Source: an uncultured Desulfohalobiaceae bacterium
GTDB lineage: Bacteria > Desulfobacterota > Desulfovibrionia > Desulfovibrionales > Desulfothermaceae
DNA: 33,371 nt
Reading direction: 5' to 3'
Assembly: GCA_913055815.1 (NCBI GenBank)
Contig: CAJXKR010000003.1
Coordinates: forward strand, 1-33,371
Shown: in pieces, positions 9,399 to 18,810 of the stretch
Numbering within the stretch: the first letter of the stretch is position 1
Layout of the letters: every line of letters begins with the position of its first letter
Notes under the pieces: generated by a model
Database searches by the model: none
Seen by the model: only the letters and a program-made list of their open reading frames with translations
Told to the model about the DNA's origin: nothing
Made by a program: the position numbers and the translations under genes

Positions 9399-10625
9399 AT
9401 GCGAATATATTATTTAAAAATGATAACCCCGGAAGGATTGTTGCAAAAACGTTTCATAAGTTTGCCATTCAATAATTACATGGCTGCTTTGCGTTATATG
9501 GAAAAAAACAAAAATATTGTCATAAACATACGTGCGCTGCCTGCATACATTGGTTGTTGGATCAAGTACCTTTTACCAGGTGAGGTAAACATAAAAAGGA
9601 AACAGCTAGCCGAGGCATTTAACAATATTGCTATCTTGTTGAATTCTGGATCCAGTCTCGCAGAATCTGTTAGTGAAGTAAGCCAGGATACTAACAACGA
9701 ACTTTTAAAACAATCCCTGTACTTGATACATCACGACCTTCAATCAGGGTTGGAATTTTACAAGGCACTTCAAAGGCAGCAGGACTATTATCCTGATACT
9801 GTCATAAATCTTGTTAGAACAGGACAGGAAACTGGCCGGATGTCGGATATGTGTGCCAGAGTCTCCAGATACTATCAAAATATAGACAGGATCGTCAGCA
9901 GGACCAAAAGGGCCCTGCTTTATCCGGCAATATCCCTGGTCATGGTTATGGCAGTAGTAGTTGTCTGGTTTGTATATGTTATTCCCAAGATTTTAAAGTT
10001 GTTCGAGAATGCGGGAGTGGCACTTCCGTTGGAAACAAAATTGTTGGTTTTTCTGTCCAATTTTTTTCAGGAATATTTTCTGATCTGTTTGCTATTCCTT
10101 GTGGTTGGTCTTAGCGGTATTTATTTGCTTCACAGGTTGTTTTATTCAGTAAAAAAAATTATTGATTCAGCGATACTTCGGATACCTATCTTGGGTGATT
10201 TTATCAAGACCTCCGAAGGAGCCAGGATCAGCCAAAATCTGGAAGTATTGATGGAATCGGAAGTGGAACTCTCCAGAGCTTTTGGCATAATCTCTCATAC
10301 CGTGGTCAATGTAGAATTAAAGGAGAGAATACAACTGGCTTGGGACAAGATTAAAAAAGGCAGTTCAATATCCTCCGGGTTGTCTCGGGCCAAAGCCCTG
10401 GAACCCTTTGCCTTGCGGATGTTGAGTGTGGGTGACGGTACCGACAAGATAAAAGAACAAGCAGCTTACGTGGCAAATTATTATCAGGATAAGCTGGAAG
10501 GCAAGTTGGATATTCTTTTGAAAATGATCGAACCGGTGCTGATTACCATCCTTGGCATTATGTTTGCTTTAATTGTATGGGGATTGTTTTTGCCAATTTA
10601 CGAATTGATCGGAAATATTGCCTAG
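9399..10625 (+). CDS. mshG: GspF/PilC/MshG-like inner membrane platform protein
   Basis: 408 aa; LAEAFNNIAILLNSGSSLAESV, VYVIPKILKLFENAGVALPLETKLLV, C-terminal EPVLITILGIMFALIVWGLFLPIYELIGNI. Confidence 0.92.
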   Translation: MRIYYLKMITPEGLLQKRFISLPFNNYMAALRYMEKNKNIVINIRALPAYIGCWIKYLLPGEVNIKRKQLAEAFNNIAILLNSGSSLAESVSEVSQDTNNELLKQSLYLIHHDLQSGLEFYKALQRQQDYYPDTVINLVRTGQETGRMSDMCARVSRYYQNIDRIVSRTKRALLYPAISLVMVMAVVVVWFVYVIPKILKLFENAGVALPLETKLLVFLSNFFQEYFLICLLFLVVGLSGIYLLHRLFYSVKKIIDSAILRIPILGDFIKTSEGARISQNLEVLMESEVELSRAFGIISHTVVNVELKERIQLAWDKIKKGSSISSGLSRAKALEPFALRMLSVGDGTDKIKEQAAYVANYYQDKLEGKLDILLKMIEPVLITILGIMFALIVWGLFLPIYELIGNIA

Positions 10626-10658
10626 ACCGGAAAATTTAGTAAGGTTGTTTAATAAATT

Positions 10659-11099
10659 ATGTTTAAAAAGATTCTGGTAATAATTTTTTTGGCTTTGTTT
10701 GCCTCTTCTTTGGCAATAGCAGATGGTTGGCTTTATTCGCGCATTAATCACAAGCAGGCCGAACTGAGAAGTCTTCAGCAAAGGAAAAACAAACTCAAAA
10801 CCCAACTCAAAAAGGTCAAAAAGAAACAAGAACAAATCAGAGAGTTAAAAAAACTCTGGCCAAGAATGGTCAATTCATTTCTTACACCTGAAAAATGGGA
10901 GCACTATAAAATAGACATTCAAAAGAAAGTACCCTGTCAAAAGGTGACAGATTTTTTAACCAATCTCCAGCCAAGCAAAAGACATGCTGAACATAAGACT
11001 GGTTATTGGCTTGTACCTAAAAAATTGCAAGTCAAAAGATTGGATAACAAGAATTACAGGGTTGATTTAAAGGGGCGCATCAATCTTTATGCCCCTTGA
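10659..11099 (+). CDS. Single-TM coiled-coil protein, possible PilO/MshJ-like alignment subunit
   Basis: N-terminal TM, then lysine-rich coiled coil and small C-terminal domain; position between gspF-like and ATPase genes. Confidence 0.5.
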   Translation: MFKKILVIIFLALFASSLAIADGWLYSRINHKQAELRSLQQRKNKLKTQLKKVKKKQEQIRELKKLWPRMVNSFLTPEKWEHYKIDIQKKVPCQKVTDFLTNLQPSKRHAEHKTGYWLVPKKLQVKRLDNKNYRVDLKGRINLYAP

Positions 11100-11132
11100 T
11101 CAAGGTGGAAAATCCCTCATGATAGGTAATAA

Positions 11133-13175
11133 ATGTATCAGGAACTGAAAAACATAGGCACGGTCATAACCATCGCCAGCGGAAAAGGTGGGGTGGGAAA
11201 GACTAATCTGGCAGTGAACCTTGCCCTTTCCATGGCAAGGTTCGACAAAAGGATTTGTCTTTTGGATGGTGATATGGGTACTGCCAATGCAGAAGTACTT
11301 TTGAACGTCAATCCGGAATATTCATTGCTGGATGTTTTGGAGGACAAGTGTGAATTACAGGAGGCCCTGGTTGAATGTCAACATCAATTGAATTTGCTCT
11401 CCGGAGGAACAGGCCTTGAACGGCTCGCAGAGCTATCCGCTCATGAAAAGAAGCGTTTCAAGGAGATTATTCCGCTATTCAAGAGATTCGATACTATGAT
11501 TATTGATTGCAGTGCTGGTATTAACAGGCAGGTGGTGGATTGGATGCGCTATTCTACTTTGCCTATAATAGTTTCAACCTCTGAACCTACATCTGTAACC
11601 GATGCCTATGCACTGATCAAAACCCATTCCCGCCATTCCTCCCAACCTCTTTATCTTTGCATGAACAAGGTTAAGGAGTTGGATTACGGCAATAAGGTCT
11701 TTCACAAGCTTAAGAATATAGTTGGTGAGCAATTGAATATCCCGATAAAGTATTTTGGCTCACTACCGGAAGATGAAAAATTGCAAAAATCGGTCTCTCT
11801 TCAAAAAACCGTATTTTTGAGTCATCCAAATTCAAGCTTCAGTCAGGCTATTGAACATTATGCAGGAAAACTCACCGGACAAGGCAGTGTTACTGCTCAA
11901 TCGAAAAAAAATAATAATTTCGAACAAGCGTCTTCCTTGAAACAAAGAAAGGAGGAAATTGAACAGTCTAATACTACAAAATCCAGCCATGAATCAGCCG
12001 ATAAAAGACTGAGGGAACTGCTTAACAGTGCCTTCAACAAAAGGGCCACGGATATACATATTGAGCCCCTAAACAACCAGTATTCCATTAGGCTTCGCAT
12101 TGACGGGGTGCTAGAACCTGTTCAGGCAATGAACAAAGAAACAGCCCTGAATCTGATCCAGGGCATTAAGTATGCCAATTCTGGCCAAATGGAAGGAAAA
12201 GGTTTGTGGCAAAAGGGATTGTTGCGCATGACTTCCCAGGATATGCAGGATACAATGGTGGCCCGTGTATCCCTCTTTTCCATGCAAATGGGAGAGGCGG
12301 CAGTGATCAGTTTTCTGGAGAAAGATTCTGACTTGAAAGGCATTGAAGATCTCGGACTTTCCGGATCTATGCCGGAGAGCATACAGGAGAGGATAATAAG
12401 TCCATTTTACGGTAATTTCGCCTTAATAGGCCCGAGAAGTTCCGGAAAGACTTCTACTCTTTACGCACTCCTCATGGCTTGTAGGGGCCCTGGACTGAAG
12501 ATAGTGACAGCAGAGGATCTGATAGAAAATCAACTGGAAAGAGTCTCTCAAACCCAGGTCTCGTTCGAGGACAGTGATTCCTTGTGGTGGACTTTCAGGG
12601 AATTACTGCTTCAAGACCCGGATTTGATTGCTATGGACGGAGCGGATTCCAACCATGGGCTTGCTGAGATACTGGATTTGGCCCGGGTGGGACATAAGCA
12701 GTTTTTTACCTGTACAGCCAGATATTCAAGCGGATTCCTTCACTACCTGGCAGGACAGGATATTAAAACCAGGGCTTCACTTGAGCCACTTCAGGGAATA
12801 CTGGGGCAAATGTTGAGCAGGAAGCTCTGCCAACATTGTGCCAAGCCTTATTTCCCGGGTAACAAGGAAGCCGATTTGTTGAAATATCACGGATTTTCCC
12901 CTGCTGAAAACAATTGGAAGAAACCGACCGGATGCAGACATTGTAACTTCAGTGGATATTGGGGTAGAACGGGAGTCTTTGAATATCTCGATCTGGACGA
13001 GGAGTTCAGGGACGGCTTAATGCAAGGATGTGATCTGAAATCGCTTAAAGAAAATTTGTACAATAAAAGCCAAGCCATTACTCTTGTTTCCGATGCCTTG
13101 AACAAGGCTTCCCAGGGATTGATTTCCCTGAATGAAATAATAAACCGGATCCCGTATGAAAAAACAAAGTCCTGA
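11133..13175 (+). CDS. Fusion: MinD/FlhG/ParA-type ATPase + catalytically degenerate GspE/PilB ATPase domain
   Basis: Uninterrupted 680 aa ORF: SGKGGVGKTNLAVNLAL near N-term; second half DIHIEPLNNQYSIRLRIDG, GPRSSGKTST, TAEDLIEN, zinc CQHC...CRHC. Confidence 0.9.
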   Translation: MYQELKNIGTVITIASGKGGVGKTNLAVNLALSMARFDKRICLLDGDMGTANAEVLLNVNPEYSLLDVLEDKCELQEALVECQHQLNLLSGGTGLERLAELSAHEKKRFKEIIPLFKRFDTMIIDCSAGINRQVVDWMRYSTLPIIVSTSEPTSVTDAYALIKTHSRHSSQPLYLCMNKVKELDYGNKVFHKLKNIVGEQLNIPIKYFGSLPEDEKLQKSVSLQKTVFLSHPNSSFSQAIEHYAGKLTGQGSVTAQSKKNNNFEQASSLKQRKEEIEQSNTTKSSHESADKRLRELLNSAFNKRATDIHIEPLNNQYSIRLRIDGVLEPVQAMNKETALNLIQGIKYANSGQMEGKGLWQKGLLRMTSQDMQDTMVARVSLFSMQMGEAAVISFLEKDSDLKGIEDLGLSGSMPESIQERIISPFYGNFALIGPRSSGKTSTLYALLMACRGPGLKIVTAEDLIENQLERVSQTQVSFEDSDSLWWTFRELLLQDPDLIAMDGADSNHGLAEILDLARVGHKQFFTCTARYSSGFLHYLAGQDIKTRASLEPLQGILGQMLSRKLCQHCAKPYFPGNKEADLLKYHGFSPAENNWKKPTGCRHCNFSGYWGRTGVFEYLDLDEEFRDGLMQGCDLKSLKENLYNKSQAITLVSDALNKASQGLISLNEIINRIPYEKTKS

Positions 13176-13289
13176 AAATGATTGTTCCCAAAAGCTTACG
13201 TCCAATCAAGGTTTTCGGTCAGGCACTATAATAATTTCTCTACAGCTCAAGGGACCAAGTGTGCCAAGGAACTAGTCAGTATGCTGAAC

Positions 13290-13316
13290 ATGGAAAGTTT
13301 TCTCGCTACTTCGTAG
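13290..13316 (+). other. Mini-ORF MESFLATS* in leader of the PilMN-like gene
   Basis: ATG GAA AGT TTT CTC GCT ACT TCG TAG; resembles the start regions at 13448 and 13543. Confidence 0.25.
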
Positions 13317-13327
13317 TCGAGATTACC
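13301..13327 (+). repeat. Dispersed hairpin leader repeat, copy A
   Basis: TCTCGCTACTTCGTAGTCGAGATTACC; CTAC-TTC-GTAG hairpin extended by TCTC/GAGA. Confidence 0.7.
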
Positions 13328-13387
13328 AGAGTGTTAAGGTTTTAAAGTTTTAAGTAAGAATATTTTATCTAGACTTTTCTTGCAACG

Positions 13388-13450
13388 AAGATCTCGTAGT
13401 CGAGATTGCCTATGTTTCGGTGTGTTTGCCAGGGGATGGGAGTTAACATG
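13388..13450 (+). repeat. Dispersed hairpin leader repeat, copy B, running into SD and ATG of a mini-ORF
   Basis: GAAGATCTCGTAGTCGAGATTGCCTATGTTTCGGTGTGTTTGCCAGGGGATGGGAGTTAACATG; stem ATCTCG-TAGT-CGAGAT. Confidence 0.75.
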
Positions 13451-13486
13451 AAAAAAGTTTTATGTTTTAGAGTTTTAAGGTTTTAA
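13448..13486 (+). other. Mini-ORF MKKVLCFRVLRF* with strong SD
   Basis: GGGAG at 13438-13442 then ATG at 13448; same SD spacing as the ATG at 13543. Confidence 0.4.
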
Positions 13487-13542
13487 GGTGTAGAATAAGA
13501 CTTTTCATCATTCGTTGTGGCCGCCAGGGCATGGGAGTTATC

Positions 13543-14889
13543 ATGGAAAAGTATAAATCCAATTGGAAATCATTACTTGAGACACCCTCAAGTTGCCTGT
13601 TGAATATACAGGATAGCCTGTACCTTGCCTCGGAACAAGGTATACAAGAAGTCCAGGGAATTGAGGGAATCGAGTCTTATTTGTTCTATTTTACTGATTT
13701 TTCGGGTTTTTTTGATATGGGCACCCTGGATGTTCAGGGGGATTACAAGTATGCATCTCTACTTGTCAGGAAACGTTTGGAAGACGAAGGTAAACTCGAG
13801 GATGAAGACAGGCTCTTGATCTATGCAAAGCATAGGCAGGAAAAGGGAATCACCAGGGTCAGTTACGGAATAGTCCCAGCTGAAAGATACAATTCCCTGC
13901 AAAAGATTTACGAGCAACATCCTTATGGATTGATTTATTTCGATCCGGGAACGGTTCTCCTGGGACTTGTATCGAAAATGGATCAAAGCACGGATCACGC
14001 GGTAGCACTGTACAGTAATAACGCAATAGTGGTTATCTATGGAAGAAAAAATCGAATTGTTCAGTTCAAGAGTTATCACTTGAGAGATAATACCTTGAAC
14101 TCCCTGCAGGAGGGACTCGGGTTTGTGGAGGACGATATCCGGATGCTCAATTGGCAGGGCTGCAGCATAGACAGGCTTGTCTTGCTGGAATGCCTGAATC
14201 AGCAAGCCTTAAACACTGAAGAACTGGATACTGAAATAGAGCAGTCCTATAGGAAAGAATACCTCATTAAGGGAAAAAGAATCTATTCTTCGCTTCCAGA
14301 ACTTTTGCCTGCGCTTCCCTTGCATTTCGCCTTGGCTCCTGGGGAGGAAAAGGTTTACAGGTCTTTGGAAAAGGGGAGGAAATGGCTCCTGGTACTGCTG
14401 CTGTTTTTTATTCTATGCGGCGGCGTAATGGCAGGGAAGTCTACATCTGATTTTTTCCAGCTTCAAAAGCAAGTAAGCGATACCGAGAGAAAAGTAGCGG
14501 CTTTGCAGGAACAACTCTCCAATCAAATAAAACAGGTCGAGTTTGAACACGCGAAGGAAATGAGAGGGATGCAGAAGGTTGCCGGAAATGTGCTGGCTAT
14601 TTCCAAAACTCCTGCCCTGGTATCAGTTTGGAATGGAATTGCTGAATCCAAAGGGGAGAAAATCAATCTGGATAGGTTGGAAATAAAAGACCACAAGAAT
14701 TCCTTCAGGATTCATATAGAAGGGACTATAGAATCGGCACCCTTTTCTGCCCAAGAAAGTTATTCCGGACTGATTCTGAATATGAAAAAAAGAGGGTTTA
14801 AAATAATGAATAAAGAGTTTGTTAGCAAAATGCAAAATTCCTTCACCTTAAGTATGGAGTATAACGAGAACAGGGCAAACGTGATGTAA
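13543..14889 (+). CDS. PilM-PilN-like fusion (MshI/GspL-type) pilus protein
   Basis: ORF track starts at 13531; ATG at 13543 preferred (GGGAG 5 nt upstream). Soluble N-terminal domain, TM WLLVLLLFFILCGGVMAG, coiled coil and small C-terminal domain. Confidence 0.75.
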   Translation: MEKYKSNWKSLLETPSSCLLNIQDSLYLASEQGIQEVQGIEGIESYLFYFTDFSGFFDMGTLDVQGDYKYASLLVRKRLEDEGKLEDEDRLLIYAKHRQEKGITRVSYGIVPAERYNSLQKIYEQHPYGLIYFDPGTVLLGLVSKMDQSTDHAVALYSNNAIVVIYGRKNRIVQFKSYHLRDNTLNSLQEGLGFVEDDIRMLNWQGCSIDRLVLLECLNQQALNTEELDTEIEQSYRKEYLIKGKRIYSSLPELLPALPLHFALAPGEEKVYRSLEKGRKWLLVLLLFFILCGGVMAGKSTSDFFQLQKQVSDTERKVAALQEQLSNQIKQVEFEHAKEMRGMQKVAGNVLAISKTPALVSVWNGIAESKGEKINLDRLEIKDHKNSFRIHIEGTIESAPFSAQESYSGLILNMKKRGFKIMNKEFVSKMQNSFTLSMEYNENRANVM

Positions 14890-14900
14890 GCGTCTAGGGT

Positions 14901-15422
14901 GTGGATTATCAAGGAGCTATTGAGCAGGTTTATTCAACTATGCATTACAAAAGAAAATATATAGCTTTAGAATGGGGTTTGGTTGCTATTCTACTTATTG
15001 TCTCTTGTTTTTATTTATATACCGTCTTTGCATCAAAAGGAACAAGCAATTTGAAAGTATCAGGAAGAGGCAAGGATTTTTCAGTGAAAAAACTCCAGAT
15101 AAATACCGAGCCATTGAAAACTGCCTTTAATATTTTTCCGGACTTGGATGAGGACAGGGGTAGGCATATTAAAAATCTTTTTGCTTGTCCGGTCAAGGAG
15201 ATAAAACTTGAAAAAGTGCCGGATTTAATAGTCAGTATGATATTCATCGGACAGAATAAAAAATATGCAGTGGTTAACGAGAATATTTACACTTCCGGGG
15301 ATATGTTGCCCGGGGGGAAAAAGATCAAGGCAATAAACAAGGATTCTTTGTTGATAGCAGACAATGGCAAAGAGAAGAGAATCTATTATAAAGACCCGGA
15401 AACTGTATATTTGAGCAAATAA
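14901..15422 (+). CDS. PilP/GspC/MshK-like periplasmic pilotin-type protein
   Basis: N-terminal TM, then LIVSMIFIGQNKKYAVVNENIYTSGDMLPGGKKIKAINKDSLLIADNGKEKRIYY resembling a GspC HR/PilP domain; start GTG 14901 or ATG 14940 uncertain. Confidence 0.65.
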   Translation: MDYQGAIEQVYSTMHYKRKYIALEWGLVAILLIVSCFYLYTVFASKGTSNLKVSGRGKDFSVKKLQINTEPLKTAFNIFPDLDEDRGRHIKNLFACPVKEIKLEKVPDLIVSMIFIGQNKKYAVVNENIYTSGDMLPGGKKIKAINKDSLLIADNGKEKRIYYKDPETVYLSK

Positions 15423-15445
15423 TATTAGAAATCAATGAGGTTGTC

Positions 15446-17047
15446 ATGCAAATAAAACACCAGTTGTACCTTTTAGTTATATTAACATTGTTTGTTTTTG
15501 CGATGTCTTCCTGTTCCGGAACTCATCAAAAAGGAATTGCTACAGACGAGGAGAATAAGCAGCAAAGACTTCAAAAACACAACAAGAAGCTGAACAAAAT
15601 GCGCCAAAAAGAGCGTGAACTGGAAAAGACCCATGAAAGGGGGAAGAAAACCTATCCTCAACCTGTGGTTCCAAGTTACAATCCCTTGAAGGAAACTCCC
15701 ATTTCCCTGTCGGTTACCCAGGAACCCTTAAGGAAAATACTTTATATAATCAGCAAGAACGCTGGTCTTAATTTGGTTATAGACCCCGAGGTTTCCCTGG
15801 ATAGTGAAGTAACTGTCAACTTTCAGAATACACCCTCTTATACAGTAATGAACAAGTTGCTCAAGGCCTATAATCTTACCTGGGAGGTCAATAACAATGT
15901 CCTGCACATAAAAAAATACATAGAAGAAACCTTTCAGTTGGGTTTTCTGAATACCAAGACTTCGGTGGACATAAACGCAGGTGGCAATGTCCTGGGGGAA
16001 ATGGGTTCTGGGAATAACAACAATAATAACAATCAGGCTACCAATTTTTCCGGTCAGTTCAAGATCAACTCATCATTGGGTAAAGGAGTTGAGTCAGGAT
16101 CTATTTATCATCATCTCCAGAACAATATAGAGAATATACTGCAAAATGAAGGCAACAGGCAGGAAGGTTATTTTACTCTTGATCCGACCAGCGGGACTCT
16201 TCACATCAAGGCTTCCAGATCTCAAATCAAAACTATAGCCAAGATGTTGAATAGGCTGAAAGAGAAAATGTCCCACCAAGTGCTTATAGATGCCCGGATT
16301 ATCGAGGTGAAATTAAGCGACAGCAATAAGTTGGGAATAGATTGGTCGGTTCTAACCGAGCGTTTCCTGGATGGAAAAGGATTGAATATCGACCTTGGTT
16401 GGACAGGAGATAGCGGATCAATGCCCCTTACCGTAGTTCATGGCGGAGACTCCAACCAGGGTAGCAATCAGGAACGGACATCATTATCTATGGCGGTACA
16501 AGCCCTGCAATCCTTCGGGGACGTCTCCATAGTCTCCAGTCCGCTACTAAGGGTGAAACACAACCAATCCGCACTTTTTACTTCCGGATCTTCACAAAAT
16601 TATATACGGAGCGTAAATCAGCAAAGTTCCTACACAGATGACAATAGGATCAATAGAGAGTCATCTGTTCAGGTAGACACCATCTTCGACGGAATCATGC
16701 TGGGAGTGGTACCTTTTATAAAAGAGAACCAAAAAGTGGATTTGCAGATTTTTCCCATTAAAAGCCAAATAGACCCTGGAAGCCTGCAATTGCAAAGCGT
16801 GAACCAAGAGGGTGACAAGATTTCCTTGCCCAGGGTGGATGTAAAGAACTTGAGTACCAATGTCAGGGTCAGGGACGGAGATACAGTAATACTGGGAGGT
16901 CTTATAGACAAAACTTCCAGTGAATCCAATAAATCCTTTCCCGGTGTTTCCCATATTCCAATATTGAGTTCCTTGTTGGGGTCCTCTTCGGAACAAATAG
17001 AGGTACGGGAAATGGTAGTGATTATGAAAATAAGGGTTGTTTCATGA
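15446..17047 (+). CDS. mshL: Secretin (PilQ/GspD superfamily, MshL-like) lipoprotein
   Basis: Lipobox-like MSSC; STN domain LRKILYIISKNAGLNLVIDPEV; secretin core VSIVSSPLLRVKHNQSALFTSG, VRDGDTVILGGLIDKTSSES..PGVSHIPILSSLLG. Confidence 0.93.
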   Translation: MQIKHQLYLLVILTLFVFAMSSCSGTHQKGIATDEENKQQRLQKHNKKLNKMRQKERELEKTHERGKKTYPQPVVPSYNPLKETPISLSVTQEPLRKILYIISKNAGLNLVIDPEVSLDSEVTVNFQNTPSYTVMNKLLKAYNLTWEVNNNVLHIKKYIEETFQLGFLNTKTSVDINAGGNVLGEMGSGNNNNNNNQATNFSGQFKINSSLGKGVESGSIYHHLQNNIENILQNEGNRQEGYFTLDPTSGTLHIKASRSQIKTIAKMLNRLKEKMSHQVLIDARIIEVKLSDSNKLGIDWSVLTERFLDGKGLNIDLGWTGDSGSMPLTVVHGGDSNQGSNQERTSLSMAVQALQSFGDVSIVSSPLLRVKHNQSALFTSGSSQNYIRSVNQQSSYTDDNRINRESSVQVDTIFDGIMLGVVPFIKENQKVDLQIFPIKSQIDPGSLQLQSVNQEGDKISLPRVDVKNLSTNVRVRDGDTVILGGLIDKTSSESNKSFPGVSHIPILSSLLGSSSEQIEVREMVVIMKIRVVS

Positions 17048-17925
17048 GCCTTATTTACAAGAGCTTACAGGAATTGGATAAAAGAGAAATTGAGCGGAAA
17101 TCTTCACACTTTTCGGCAACAGGGAAAACAAGACCGAAAAGAAATGCCAGGATTTTTTTTGTCAGTATATTTGGCACTATCGCAGTAGTGTTCATTTTTA
17201 TGAATTATACGGGATTGAATCAAAATACAAAAACTGATAGTCAAGCAAGTGGAGCTATAAACCCAACATACGAGATCAAAGAAAATATCTCCAGGACTTA
17301 CTATAATCCAATTAAAACAAGAAATAATTCGGATTTAAGCCAATTAAAACAGGTTAATATTTTGAATACTCCCCAAGAAAAAAGAAAAGGCACTTATACA
17401 AAGAAAGATAAAATTGTTCAGAACATGGAAGAGAGTGCATCAAATAAACACGAAAGCACTTCTTTGCATAAAAAGAACACTCCAAAAAGCAAAGATACGA
17501 TAAAAAAAACAATAAACCAACACAAAACTCAAGCACAAGATGTTGACTTTTTTTCCAAAAGGAATAATAAGAATGTTCGTATCTCCAATTTGGAACAAAG
17601 GTTGAAAAGGTTTTTAAAAACCAGACAGTGGGATAAATTGGAAAAAAACTTGAAAAAATTGGACAGTATAATTGGCTCCAGGAGTTTTTTGGCCTTGAAA
17701 TGGCGTGGAGTAATGTATTTACAAAAAAACAAGGCGCAAAAAGCGGAGAATTTATTCAAACAAGCCCTCTCCATCAGGCCTTTGGATGTGGAAAGCCGTG
17801 TGAATCTGATTCTGACTCTTCTGAGACAGGAAAAGAAGAAACAAGCACGGGAAATTTACAAAAGATTGCTTTCAAATAGACCGTTGAACAAAAATGTCCG
17901 GAAATTGGAATCTGTGTTTGAGTGA
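17044..17925 (+). CDS. TPR protein with N-terminal TM (MshN-like)
   Basis: ATGA overlap with secretin; TM RIFFVSIFGTIAVVFIFM; C-terminal TPR repeats KAQKAENLFKQALSIRPLDVESRVNLILTLLRQ. Confidence 0.7.
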   Translation: MSLIYKSLQELDKREIERKSSHFSATGKTRPKRNARIFFVSIFGTIAVVFIFMNYTGLNQNTKTDSQASGAINPTYEIKENISRTYYNPIKTRNNSDLSQLKQVNILNTPQEKRKGTYTKKDKIVQNMEESASNKHESTSLHKKNTPKSKDTIKKTINQHKTQAQDVDFFSKRNNKNVRISNLEQRLKRFLKTRQWDKLEKNLKKLDSIIGSRSFLALKWRGVMYLQKNKAQKAENLFKQALSIRPLDVESRVNLILTLLRQEKKKQAREIYKRLLSNRPLNKNVRKLESVFE

Positions 17926-17998
17926 AAATGAGTTTTTAGTTTGACCAGCTTACATAGTTATCAAACAAGTTAGTAATTTTAAAAAATATCTAAAGTTT

Positions 17999-18022
17999 TT
18001 ATTTTATAAGTCGATAAAATAA
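17999..18022. repeat. 9-bp perfect inverted repeat in AT-rich leader of major prepilin
   Basis: TTATTTTAT-AAGTCG-ATAAAATAA. Confidence 0.6.
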
Positions 18023-18136
18023 TAAAGATATCTTGTCCCGTGGAAAAACTGTAAACATGTTGAATTTTCTAAATTAAGCAGTTGATCACAAAAATATTTA
18101 TTTTTTTTATTAGTTAAAATTAAGGAGGCTATAGGT

Positions 18137-18739
18137 ATGAATTTTGATTTTTACAGGCGAAAAAAGGCTGAAGAAGGTTTTACACTGGTGGAAATTGCAA
18201 TTGTTCTTATCATAATCGGGATAATCATGACTGCTGTACTCAAATCCAGTGCTGTTGAGGATAAGGCGAAATCAGTAGAATTCAACCAACACCTGGAAGA
18301 ATTGGATACTGCCGTCGCTTTGTACAAGGACAAGATAGGTATTTATCCAAATGCTACCGAGAGTGAAAATTATATTCACAACGGAACCAAAAACGGAGAG
18401 CAGGGCATCTTACCCGATCTGTACAATGAGGGTATGATCACCACGTCTGAAAATACCCATCCTTTTGATGGCGAGATGAACGCTTCGTATGCAGTTTATA
18501 ATAGTAGCATAGATGGTGGTGGTTCTGTAGGTCCCTCAGATATTAATATCAATTGGGGCGGGAATTATGTTGAAAAACAAAACATAGTAGCCTATACACA
18601 CGTTCCTCCAGCATATGCCCGCAAGGCAGACGAGACCTACGATGATGAAAACGCCAGCACAGGTAGAGTCCGGGCTTCAAATAGGTACGACAACGGTACA
18701 AATGAATATATCAAATTATACTGGAATCTGGACGGTTAA
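18137..18739 (+). CDS. Type IV prepilin (candidate major pilin)
   Basis: MNFDFYRRKKAEEG|FTLVEIAIVLIIIGIIMTAV prepilin cleavage motif; AAGGAGG SD; dedicated AT-rich upstream region. Confidence 0.92.
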   Translation: MNFDFYRRKKAEEGFTLVEIAIVLIIIGIIMTAVLKSSAVEDKAKSVEFNQHLEELDTAVALYKDKIGIYPNATESENYIHNGTKNGEQGILPDLYNEGMITTSENTHPFDGEMNASYAVYNSSIDGGGSVGPSDININWGGNYVEKQNIVAYTHVPPAYARKADETYDDENASTGRVRASNRYDNGTNEYIKLYWNLDG

Positions 18740-18763
18740 ACAGATAGAAACAAATTCTAATGC

Positions 18764-18799
18764 ACAGCCGCTTGCCAAGTTGGTTAGCGGCTGTTTTAA
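18764..18799 (+). terminator. Rho-independent terminator after first prepilin
   Basis: ACAGCCGCT-TGCCAAGTTGGTT-AGCGGCTGT followed by TTTTAAT. Confidence 0.85.
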
Positions 18800-18810
18800 T
18801 TAGTTTTCAT

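Noticed and set aside
11070-11097. AAGGGGC...GCCCCTT hairpin as terminator before the MinD-GspE gene
   Set aside because: Lies inside the end of the preceding CDS and lacks a T tract; the genes are probably co-transcribed
13531-13542. ATG at 13531 as start of the PilMN-like gene
   Set aside because: The GGGAG SD lies inside this extension and is correctly spaced for the ATG at 13543
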